Part shown: positions 1 to 6,388 of the stretch, in pieces | Numbering within the stretch: the stretch's first letter is position 1 | Layout of the letters: each line of letters starts with the position of its first letter | Origin: an uncultured Oscillospiraceae bacterium | GTDB lineage: Bacteria > Bacillota > Clostridia > Oscillospirales > Acutalibacteraceae | Reading direction: 5' to 3' | Length of the DNA stretch: 45,679 bases | NCBI GenBank assembly: GCA_949289045.1 | Contig: CASEMN010000016.1 | Span: forward strand, 1-45,679 | Made by a program: the position numbers and the translations under genes | The notes under the pieces: model-generated | Seen by the model: the letters and a program-made list of their open reading frames with translations, nothing else | What the model was told of the DNA's origin: nothing | Databases searched by the model: none

Positions 1-71
1 CTGTTCGTAAACTAAATGGAAAGCCACCTATCCAATTTAGAATTGAACAGATGGCTTAGTTTCGCTTTTTT
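1..71. repeat. Palindromic sequence at window edge
   Basis: Bases 1-6 (CTGTTC) can pair with 45-50 (GAACAG), and 12-20 with 31-40 with one bulge. An alternative fold pairs 9-15 (AAACTAA) with the TTAGTTT at 56-62. A run of T follows at 66-71 on the plus strand. This may be a terminator of a plus-strand transcript entering from outside the window, or the end of a repeat. It lies downstream of tsf, but its T run is on the wrong strand to terminate tsf. No gene is seen in 1-154. Confidence 0.3.
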
Positions 72-154
72 ATGTCTACTAACTATTGACTATTTCACCC
101 GAAATGGGAAAGCGGTTTAATTTTATCTGTTAAGTTTCAGCTAATAAGCTAAAA

Positions 155-1075
155 TTAGCCCATCATGCTTGCAACTTCCTCAGCGAAGTTGTCTTCTCTC
201 TTCTGGAGACCTTCACCCTTAGCATATCTTGTGAAGCCGAGAACCTTGATGTCAGCGCCGATTTCCTTGGCAACCTTCTCAACATACTTAGCAACAGTGT
301 AGTCGCCATCCTTAACGAACTGCTGATCCATGAGGCAGTTTTCCTTATAGAACTTGCCGATTCTGCCCATAACGATCTTCTCGATAACAGCAGCGGGCTT
401 ATTCTTGTTCTTCTCATCCTCAGCAAGCTGAGCTGTAAGGATGCCCTTTTCATGCTCGATAACCTCTGCGGGTACGCTTGCCTCGTCAAGATACTCGGGG
501 CTCATAGCTGCAACCTGCATTGCAACATCCTTACCCATAGCCTTGAAAGCATCGTTGTCCGCAACGTCTGTGTCAAACTGAACCATAACACCAACGGATC
601 CGCCGCCGTGGATGTAAGTTGCAACTGTTCCCTCAACTCTTACGAAACGGCGAACTTTCATGTTCTCACCGATTGAAAGGATCTTATCCTGAAGATTTTC
701 CTGAACAGTTCTGTCTGTGCCGTGGAGCTTGCTCTCAAGAAGAGCCTCAACGTCAGCAGGATTTACCTCAACGATTGTCTTAGCGATGTCAAGAACAAGT
801 GCCTTGAACTCATCGTTCTTAGCAACGAAGTCTGTCTCTGAGTTAACCTCAACGAGAACGCCGACTTTCTTCTCCTCATCGTTGTATGCGAGAACTACGC
901 CTTCAGCAGCGATTCTGCTTGCCTTTTTAGTAGCGGCAGCAAGTCCCTTTTCTCTGAGAATATCAATTGCCTTGTCCATGTCGCCGTTTGCCTCAGTCAG
1001 AGCTGATTTGCAAGCCATCATGCCAACGCCTGTCTTCTCACGAAGTGCCTTTACGTCCTGAGCTGTAAATGCCAT
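155..1075 (-). CDS. tsf: Translation elongation factor Ts
   Basis: EF-Ts is the guanine-nucleotide exchange factor that recycles EF-Tu from its GDP form during cytoplasmic protein synthesis. The 306-residue product starts MAFTAQDVKALREKTG, a typical N-terminal UBA-like EF-Tu-binding module, and carries the family hallmark TDFVAKN at residues 81-87. Length is normal for the family. An upstream in-frame ATG would add 18 residues, but GGAGGAA sits 5 bases before the ATG chosen here, so the shorter form is preferred. It follows rpsB on the same strand with a 74-base gap, the usual rpsB-tsf operon. No clear minus-strand terminator is seen after the stop. Confidence 0.98.
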   Translation of the reverse strand: MAFTAQDVKALREKTGVGMMACKSALTEANGDMDKAIDILREKGLAAATKKASRIAAEGVVLAYNDEEKKVGVLVEVNSETDFVAKNDEFKALVLDIAKTIVEVNPADVEALLESKLHGTDRTVQENLQDKILSIGENMKVRRFVRVEGTVATYIHGGGSVGVMVQFDTDVADNDAFKAMGKDVAMQVAAMSPEYLDEASVPAEVIEHEKGILTAQLAEDEKNKNKPAAVIEKIVMGRIGKFYKENCLMDQQFVKDGDYTVAKYVEKVAKEIGADIKVLGFTRYAKGEGLQKREDNFAEEVASMMG

Positions 1076-1102
1076 TTTTATTCCTCCAAACATTTTTTGT
1101 GA

Positions 1103-1131
1103 AAATGCCCGGGCTTTACACACGGGCATTT
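1103..1131 (-). promoter_or_regulatory. Hairpin in rpsB-tsf spacer
   Basis: Perfect 9-base arms (1103-1111 and 1123-1131, AAATGCCCG / CGGGCATTT) enclose an 11-base loop in the gap between rpsB and tsf. On the minus strand no T run follows, so it is not a standard terminator. It may adjust the ratio or stability of the rpsB and tsf parts of the transcript; that role is inferred. Confidence 0.5.
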
Positions 1132-1149
1132 GAAAATTTTTATTATTGA

Positions 1150-1887
1150 TTATTCCTCAACTGAAGCTTCCTCAGCAGCTGCCTCTTCCTCAGCGGGAGC
1201 GTCGTTGCCGCCTCTTCCTTCGATAACAGCATCAGCCATTGCAGCAGAGATAAGCTTTACTGCACGGATAGCATCATCGTTACCGGGAATTACATAGTCA
1301 ACTTCGTCGGGATCGCAGTTTGTGTCAACAATAGCTACGATCGGAATATGAAGCTTCTTAGCCTCAGCAACAGCAATTCTCTCTTTGCGGGGGTCAACGA
1401 TGAACATTGCAGCGGGCTGCTTCTTCATCTCTGTGATACCGCCGATGAACTTCTCAAGCTTTTCGATTTCGAGCTTAAGCTTAACAACTTCCTTCTTGGG
1501 AAGCATATCGAATGTGCCGTCTTCTTCCATGCCCTTAAGCTGAGCAAGTCTCTTGATTCTGTGCTGGATTGTCTTGAAGTTTGTAAGCATACCGCCGAGC
1601 CAACGTGCGTTTACGAAAGGCATTCCGCAACGTACAGCCTCTTCACGAACGGAATCCTGAGCCTGCTTCTTTGTGCCGACAAAAAGGATTTCCTCGCCGT
1701 TTGCAGCAAGATCGCGAACGAACATATAAGCGTCGTCAAGCTTCTTAACTGTCTTCTGGAGGTCGATAATGTAAATACCGTTACGCTCCGTGAAAATGTA
1801 CTCTGCCATTTTGGGGTTCCATCTTCTTGTCTGATGGCCAAAATGTACGCCTGCTTCGAGCAGCTGCTTCATTGATACTACTGCCAT
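1150..1887 (-). CDS. rpsB: 30S ribosomal protein S2
   Basis: S2 is a late-assembling protein of the small ribosomal subunit. The 245-residue product begins [20 protein letters not shown], and the segment [18 protein letters not shown] is the S2 signature. The family segment with [20 protein letters not shown] is present near residue 195-215. The C-terminus is a short acidic, alanine/glutamate-rich tail. The start was chosen because AGGAGGAATAAAAAC directly precedes this ATG; an upstream in-frame start would overlap the leader. It is the first gene of rpsB-tsf and has a good promoter about 105 bases upstream with a roughly 100-base leader. Confidence 0.98.
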   Translation of the reverse strand: MAVVSMKQLLEAGVHFGHQTRRWNPKMAEYIFTERNGIYIIDLQKTVKKLDDAYMFVRDLAANGEEILFVGTKKQAQDSVREEAVRCGMPFVNARWLGGMLTNFKTIQHRIKRLAQLKGMEEDGTFDMLPKKEVVKLKLEIEKLEKFIGGITEMKKQPAAMFIVDPRKERIAVAEAKKLHIPIVAIVDTNCDPDEVDYVIPGNDDAIRAVKLISAAMADAVIEGRGGNDAPAEEEAAAEEASVEE

Positions 1888-1986
1888 GTTTTTATTCCTC
1901 CTTAGTTTAACCTCCGCAGGGCCTATAAAACTGCAACACATTTTATAATGTGCACCGGCAGAACAAAACCTCTGCGTGCGATTTGC
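1888..1986 (-). promoter_or_regulatory. Untranslated leader of rpsB
   Basis: About 100 bases lie between the predicted transcription start and the rpsB ATG. The segment contains GC-rich complementary pieces (for example GCAGAGG and CCCTGCGG) and the palindrome ACATTATAAAATGT. S2 autoregulates its mRNA in other bacteria, so a structured leader is plausible. I recognise no named RNA family here. Confidence 0.35.
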
Positions 1987-1992
1987 CTTGAA

Positions 1993-2021
1993 ATTATATC
2001 ATAGTATGACGTAGTTTGCAA
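1993..2021 (-). promoter_or_regulatory. Sigma-A promoter for rpsB-tsf
   Basis: On the minus strand the -35 TTGCAA (2016-2021) and -10 TATAAT (1993-1998) are separated by exactly 17 bases. The position fits transcription of rpsB with a roughly 100-base leader. Confidence 0.8.
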
Positions 2022-2044
2022 GAGTAAATATAAAATTTTTACCC

Positions 2045-2344
2045 TTAAATTTGTTTAAAATTACTCTCGAAATATCCGCGTTTTCTCGTCTGGCTTCTCG
2101 GCTCCGGAAGCTTGCTGTCAACTATTATCGTATCATCACCTATGACCTTTATACTCTTCCAGGGGATCACAATATCCTCTTCCCTACCCAAAAGCCCAAG
2201 AGCTTTTTGACGTCCGTAAACTATTATAGAGACAAGCTCACCTGTCTCTGTGTCAATTTCTATGTCGCATATTCCGCCCATTTTCATGCCGTTTGAAATG
2301 TTGATAATTTCCTTGTTTCTCAAATCGGTTATCTTACACTGCAT
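2045..2344 (-). CDS. YlmC/YmxH-type PRC-barrel protein
   Basis: The 99-residue product beginning MQCKITDLRNKEIINI matches the YlmC/YmxH family, small PRC-barrel proteins of endospore-forming Firmicutes often annotated as sporulation proteins; the biochemical role is not established. A single beta-rich PRC-like domain spans about residues 1-80 (GTGELVSII-like core, GREEDIVIPWKSIKVIG), followed by a basic tail. The in-frame extension upstream (42 residues) would overlap the preceding antiporter gene; GGGAGG before this ATG supports the shorter form. It sits between the antiporter and rpsB. The family name is reasonably certain, the function is not. Confidence 0.85.
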   Translation of the reverse strand: MQCKITDLRNKEIINISNGMKMGGICDIEIDTETGELVSIIVYGRQKALGLLGREEDIVIPWKSIKVIGDDTIIVDSKLPEPRSQTRKRGYFESNFKQI

Positions 2345-2420
2345 AAAAATGCCTCCCTTAAATTCCATATACAATATATATCTATTTACAGAGAGGGAAA
2401 TATACCACATTCTTTTTGTC

Positions 2421-3599
2421 TTAATCTGATGAAAGCAGTTTTTTATAGAAAATATCAATGAGGAACGCACCTAAGGGAGCGGTAATGAATATCGAAAGCA
2501 CCGCAACGGTAAGCACTGCCATACCACAGCTAAGTCCCATTGAAAGAGGCACCGCTCCGATTGCAGCCTGAACAGTGGCTTTGGGAATATAGGAAATCAT
2601 GCAGAAAAGCTTTTCTTTCCAGTTCAGTTTTGTTCCCAGCATACATACGAATACTCCGGCCATACGGAACAGCAGTGCACCGAGCACCACGAGCACCGCA
2701 GAAACGCCGTATTTCAGCGCATAGGACGGGTCCGCACAGGCTCCTACAAGCACAAATAGGAGGATTTCCGCCGCAACCCAAAGCTTATTATATTTATCCG
2801 AAAGCCTTTTTGCAAGTACGTTATAGTCCCTGTATATGGCAAGACCCATTGCCATTACTGCGATAAGTCCGGAGAAAGGAAAAATTCCTTTAAGACTGTT
2901 TTCAGCCTGAATAAACAAAAATGAAAAGCTCAAAAGAATAAGTATTTTCAGGGAATCACGCATATGCACCTTTTTGAAAAATCGGGACATAACGAGTCCT
3001 ATAACCGCTCCAAGCAGTGCTCCGCAAACTATGGAAACGGGAACCTGTAAAAACACCGACGGGGAAAATGCTCCCTGCTGAGCAAGAGATGTAAAGGATG
3101 TAAAGAGAACTATTACAAACACATCGTCAGCGGAAGCCCCTGCGAGAATAAGCTGAGGTATACTCTTCTTTGTGCCCCTGCCCTCTTCCATAATTTTAAT
3201 CATTCTCGGCACTATTACTGCGGGAGAAACCGCCGCAATGACGCTGCCCATTATAAGTGCTTCTGTAAGAGTGATACCCAAAAGCTTCGGAGCTAAAATA
3301 GCTGTACCTGCAATTTCAAACAATGCCGGCACAAAGCACATCATTATTGCCGGTCTGCCAACCTTTTTAAGGTCGTCAATATCAAGTGAAAGCCCCGCCC
3401 TCATAAGGATTATAACGAGAGCCAGCTGTCTTAAATCTGAGGAAATACCAAGGATTGATTCATCAAGCAAATTAAGAACATAAGGACCTAAAATTATTCC
3501 GGTGATTATCATACCCACCAGAGACGGCAGACGAAGCTTTTTAAAGATTTCGCCTAAAATCATTCCCAAAAGAAAAATCAGTGCAAGACTTGTTAACAT
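2421..3599 (-). CDS. Cation:proton antiporter under fluoride riboswitch
   Basis: This 392-residue membrane protein has about 12 hydrophobic segments and the N-terminal pattern of the monovalent cation:proton antiporter superfamily (LRLPSLVGMIITGIILGP). At residues 158-159 it has adjacent aspartates in the sequence GASADD, as in electrogenic DD-type antiporters where this pair binds the cation and protons. It would exchange Na+ or another cation for protons across the cytoplasmic membrane. GGAGGG precedes the ATG. The gene has its own promoter and a leader that reads as a fluoride riboswitch plus terminator, so expression is predicted to rise with fluoride. Fluoride riboswitches are known ahead of some antiporters as well as of dedicated fluoride exporters, so a role in fluoride tolerance is likely but indirect evidence only. 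Confidence 0.9.
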   Translation of the reverse strand: MLTSLALIFLLGMILGEIFKKLRLPSLVGMIITGIILGPYVLNLLDESILGISSDLRQLALVIILMRAGLSLDIDDLKKVGRPAIMMCFVPALFEIAGTAILAPKLLGITLTEALIMGSVIAAVSPAVIVPRMIKIMEEGRGTKKSIPQLILAGASADDVFVIVLFTSFTSLAQQGAFSPSVFLQVPVSIVCGALLGAVIGLVMSRFFKKVHMRDSLKILILLSFSFLFIQAENSLKGIFPFSGLIAVMAMGLAIYRDYNVLAKRLSDKYNKLWVAAEILLFVLVGACADPSYALKYGVSAVLVVLGALLFRMAGVFVCMLGTKLNWKEKLFCMISYIPKATVQAAIGAVPLSMGLSCGMAVLTVAVLSIFITAPLGAFLIDIFYKKLLSSD

Positions 3600-3623
3600 A
3601 AAATACCCTCCGTTAAAGCGCAG

Positions 3624-3674
3624 AAAAAGAAAAAAGCTGACAATTTCTGCGTCAAATTCGCAGAAGTCATCAGC
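3624..3674 (-). terminator. Riboswitch expression-platform terminator
   Basis: On the minus strand, arms 3659-3674 and 3636-3651 form a 16-base stem with two mismatches and a 7-base loop, followed by TTTTTTCTTTTT. It lies about 25 bases before the antiporter start, so it is an attenuator rather than a gene end. Its 5' arm contains the GATGACTTCTGC stretch that the fluoride aptamer needs for its pseudoknot, so aptamer and terminator exclude each other. Confidence 0.88.
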
Positions 3675-3738
3675 ATTAAAATCAAATTTAAATGCGGTTT
3701 CGGATTATATCCGCGGGAGAACCTCATTCCCGTTTACC
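3659..3738 (-). ncRNA. Fluoride (crcB-type) riboswitch
   Basis: Read on the minus strand, the leader has the parts of the fluoride aptamer in order. First is hairpin P1, GGGA-AUGAGGUUC-UCCC (3715-3731). Then come the conserved AAAC, the stem GCAUU/AAUGC (3673-3695), and the conserved UGAUGACUUCUGC. The P1 loop GAGGUU can pair with GACUUC to form the family pseudoknot. An extra small hairpin (3701-3713, CGGAT/ATCCG) is inserted between P1 and AAAC. Fluoride binding should hold the pseudoknot, block the terminator at 3624-3674 and switch the antiporter gene on. Identification is by eye from the known consensus; a covariance-model search would settle it. Confidence 0.88.
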
Positions 3739-3743
3739 GAAAA

Positions 3744-3772
3744 AGTGTATCACATCTAAGATATTTTTTCAA
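3744..3772 (-). promoter_or_regulatory. Promoter for riboswitch-antiporter transcript
   Basis: -35 TTGAAA (3767-3772) and -10 TACACT (3744-3749) are 17 bases apart on the minus strand. Transcription would begin near 3737, just before the aptamer. The -35 box overlaps the stop codon of the upstream MATE gene. Confidence 0.75.
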
Positions 3773-5112
3773 GCTTCTTTAGGCAGATATTTTTCACGTT
3801 TTATCCTGTAAAGAACCATTCCGAAAATATCGGCAATAACCCAGCCAATCGGTACGGAAATCCAGATACCCATAATTCCAAACTCGGGTATTGCAGAAAG
3901 AATATAAGCCAGCGCAACACGCAGTCCAAGTGAAATCACTGTAAGCACAAGAGAGATTGACGGTTTTCCGATGCTCCTGTATAGTCCATAGAGCAGGAAA
4001 AGTATTCCGATACCAACATAGCAGGCTCCCTCGGTTCGGAGATATCCAACGCCGATTGAGATAATCTCTGCCTCCTCTGCCTTTACAAAAAGCTGCATAA
4101 GCGGCGAAGCGAAAATAAACACACACGCAGATGAAACAGCGCAGAAAACAGACGATATTAAAATAGCCGTTTTATATCCCTGATTAATTCTGTTTTTCTT
4201 TCCGGCGCCGTAGTTCTGAGCGACGAAAGTTGAAAATGCGTTGCCGAAATCCTGAGCAGGCATATAGGCAAAGGCATCTATTTTTACCACCGCCGCAAAA
4301 GCTGCACTCACTGCAAAACCAAAGCTGTTTACGAGTCCCTGCACCATGAGTATACCGAGATTCATAACCGACTGCTGTATGGCAGTCAAAAGGGAATTTG
4401 ACAGAATCATTTTAATATAACGTTTTCCAAGGTGCATATGTGTTTTAGCGGGACATATATCCCTGCCTTTAAGGAAGAAATAAATCGTAATAGCCACAGC
4501 TGACACAGCCTGAGCGATAACCGTAGCCAAAGCAGCGCCTTCTACTCCCATTGAAAAACTGACGATAAAAACTATATCAAGCACAATATTCAGTACAGCG
4601 GAAACCGCAAGAAAAATAAGTGGTACAAGGGTACTTCCTACGCTTCTTAAAACTGAGGCAAAGAAATTATAGATATAGACAAAGATAATGCCTGTGAAAA
4701 TCACACGAAGATAATCCCTTGTAAACTCCACCGCCTGAGCCGGAATATTTAGCCATACAATAAAGTTTTCGAGAAGCAGAAAAGACAAAATGTTTATAAC
4801 GACCGTGACTGCAAAGATGAAAATTAATCCGTTAAAAATACAGGTTTTCATTTCATCCTTTCGTCCGGCTCCCCAAAGCTGGGAAAACACAACGCCGCTG
4901 CCCATACAAAGCCCCAATATAAGAGAGGTAAGAAGCACCATTAAAGCGTAAGACGAACCCACAGCGGAAAGCGCCGTAGCACCAATTGTTCTGCCAACTA
5001 TCAAAGTATCCGCAACATTATAAAACTGCTGCAAAATGTTGCCGCAAATCATAGGCAAGCTGAAGCCTATAAGGGATTTAGCTATTTTCCCCTGAGTAAG
5101 ATTATATGTCAT
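3769..5112 (-). CDS. MATE family efflux transporter
   Basis: This 447-residue multidrug/toxin exporter of the MATE family has 12 predicted membrane segments in two homologous halves. The N-terminus (GKIAKSLIGFSLPMICGNIL, then QQFYNVADTLIVGR) is the family's characteristic first helix pair. The second half repeats the pattern with FAYMPAQDFGNAFSTFVAQN, typical of NorM/DinF-like exporters that expel cationic drugs in exchange for Na+ or H+. The substrate cannot be inferred. A GGGAG sequence lies 13 bases before the ATG, somewhat distant. A good promoter lies at 5151-5179. There is no terminator before the downstream riboswitch promoter, so read-through into that leader is possible. Confidence 0.93.
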   Translation of the reverse strand: MTYNLTQGKIAKSLIGFSLPMICGNILQQFYNVADTLIVGRTIGATALSAVGSSYALMVLLTSLILGLCMGSGVVFSQLWGAGRKDEMKTCIFNGLIFIFAVTVVINILSFLLLENFIVWLNIPAQAVEFTRDYLRVIFTGIIFVYIYNFFASVLRSVGSTLVPLIFLAVSAVLNIVLDIVFIVSFSMGVEGAALATVIAQAVSAVAITIYFFLKGRDICPAKTHMHLGKRYIKMILSNSLLTAIQQSVMNLGILMVQGLVNSFGFAVSAAFAAVVKIDAFAYMPAQDFGNAFSTFVAQNYGAGKKNRINQGYKTAILISSVFCAVSSACVFIFASPLMQLFVKAEEAEIISIGVGYLRTEGACYVGIGILFLLYGLYRSIGKPSISLVLTVISLGLRVALAYILSAIPEFGIMGIWISVPIGWVIADIFGMVLYRIKREKYLPKEA

Positions 5113-5150
5113 AGTAAAATGAATTCTCCCAAAGCAAAATCAGTCAAACT

Positions 5151-5179
5151 ATTTTAACAGAAAAGAAAATTTACTGCAA
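5151..5179 (-). promoter_or_regulatory. Promoter for first MATE gene
   Basis: -35 TTGCAG (5174-5179) and -10 TAAAAT (5151-5156) with a 17-base spacer on the minus strand. A small dyad GCAGGC-taa-GCCTGC (5180-5194) touches the -35 box and could be an operator or the edge of the repeat region. Confidence 0.6.
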
Positions 5180-5504
5180 GCAGGCTAAGCCTGCACCCAA
5201 ATCGCACACCGACTGACAGCGAAAAACAAATACAAGTGCCTGCGTGGGAGATTGAATGCGTACTTAAGACACACAGCAAACTGAATCTGCATCCAAGTCG
5301 CACACCAACTGACAGTATACAGTAAATAATAAGCCTGCGAACAGGTTAATCCCAAACGCAGGCAAGTTAATTATTTGTTTTTGTAATTTATGTGTGCAAC
5401 TTAAAAGCGGACGTGTCCGCTGCTGTGACTTGGTTGCGTATCAATTCCTGCGCAGGCACCTATAGTCGCTCATTAACGACAATCAATGTGCGACTTACAT
5501 GCAG
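5180..5504. repeat. Repeat-rich intergenic element
   Basis: No gene fits this stretch between the MATE and methyltransferase genes; it is built of repeats. A 29-base unit (CTGCACCCAAATCGCACACC...) occurs at 5191-5219 and 5287-5315 with three mismatches. An inverted 18-base match lies at 5487-5504 and a poorer inverted match near 5423-5438. Imperfect inverted arms of about 33 bases (5221-5253 and 5348-5382) frame the second copy. Several short GCCTGCG/CGCAGGC palindromes recur, and 5407-5420 forms a GCGGAC/GTCCGC hairpin. This looks like a degraded small mobile or REP/MITE-like element. No open frame or transposase is present. Confidence 0.6.
5333..5363. repeat. 31-base hairpin repeat, copy A
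   Basis: A hairpin with arms GCCTGCG (5333-5339) and CGCAGGC (5357-5363), total 31 bases, with AGGTTAA in the middle. Two other 31-base hairpins in this window (15620-15650 and 33555-33585) share the length, the GCYTGCG arm and the AGGTT core. Confidence 0.5.
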
Positions 5505-6283
5505 ACTCTGCCCACCTTGATTGATCTTGTGGCTATGTACTGAGGAGCATATTCTCTTATTAATCCCTGACCCTCACGGTCTCTGTCCTCGTAAATATCC
5601 GTAAGAATAAATCCCGCTTTAAGCTGACCGCCTATCTGCTCTTCCAAAGTATGGGAAAACTGGACGCTTCCGTCACATTGTTCTCTCATTTCCTCAAAAC
5701 GCTCTTTACTCTCTTTAAGAGGATTAAAGGGCAGCCTATTGGCTATCACAAGAGGCCGTGTTCCGTCATCGTTAATTAAAAAGTTTATGCCGTTATCCAT
5801 TCCCGCAAGGAGTATTCCTCCTTTTTTCAAAACACGGTAACACTCATTCCATATATGATATACATTCTCCACATAACAGTTTGAAACAGGATGAAAAATC
5901 AAATCAAAGGTTTCGTCATCAAAAGGTAACCTTTTTGTCATGTCCCCTTTAATTATCTCAATGGAATATCCTTCACGGTCCGAAACCATATTTTCAGCCT
6001 CTAACTGTCTGTCCGAATAATCAAAAACGGTACACTTTGCTCCTAAAGCCGTGAGAATGGGCATCTGCTGGCCACCACCTGAGGCAAGGCCAAGCACTTT
6101 TTTATCCTTTAATTCCCCAAACCACTCATGGGGAACTGTTATACATGGAGTAAGATATATTCCCCACTGACCTTTCAGAGCTTTTTCATATTCTTCATGA
6201 GTCACAGGTATAGACCAGTCACTGCCTTCATCCGCCCATTTATCCCATGCTTCTGAATTAAAGTGTGTATATTCTTCGTTCAT
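5495..6283 (-). CDS. Class I SAM-dependent methyltransferase
   Basis: The 262-residue product is a Rossmann-fold methyltransferase. Motif I is KKVLGLASGGGQQMPIL at about residues 62-78, acidic motif II is TVFDYSDRQLE, followed by GDMTKRLPFDDETFDLIFHP and a post-motif ECYRVLKKGGILLAGMDN. These together bind S-adenosylmethionine. The substrate is unknown; small-molecule methyltransferases of the Methyltransf_11 type are the closest in architecture. AGAGGTG just before this ATG supports the start; a GTG three codons upstream is possible. The last six or so codons lie inside an inverted copy of the intergenic repeat, so the natural C-terminus may have been replaced. Confidence 0.88.
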   Translation of the reverse strand: MNEEYTHFNSEAWDKWADEGSDWSIPVTHEEYEKALKGQWGIYLTPCITVPHEWFGELKDKKVLGLASGGGQQMPILTALGAKCTVFDYSDRQLEAENMVSDREGYSIEIIKGDMTKRLPFDDETFDLIFHPVSNCYVENVYHIWNECYRVLKKGGILLAGMDNGINFLINDDGTRPLVIANRLPFNPLKESKERFEEMREQCDGSVQFSHTLEEQIGGQLKAGFILTDIYEDRDREGQGLIREYAPQYIATRSIKVGRVCM

Positions 6284-6331
6284 CTTTATCACCTCTTACA
6301 ACATGTAAATTAGTATTAAAGATCAAAACTG

Positions 6332-6364
6332 AAAAACCGGCGCTGCTGTAATGACAACGCCGGT
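6332..6364 (-). terminator. Terminator of pckG
   Basis: Arms ACCGGCG (6336-6342) and CGCCGGT (6358-6364) form a 7-base GC-rich stem; on the minus strand a short T run follows. It lies 25 bases after the pckG stop. Confidence 0.75.
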
Positions 6365-6388
6365 ATTTAAATCAAAGTATTACCTTAA

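Noticed and set aside
1..71. Terminator of tsf
   Set aside because: The T run follows the hairpin on the plus strand only, so it does not fit a minus-strand gene.
1348..1875. 175-codon plus-strand open frame opposite rpsB
   Set aside because: It is the antisense shadow of a certain ribosomal gene, has no ribosome-binding site and no recognisable domain.
5191..5315. Direct repeats as a CRISPR array
   Set aside because: Only two copies in the same orientation, with three mismatches and a 67-base spacing, plus inverted copies; no cas genes.
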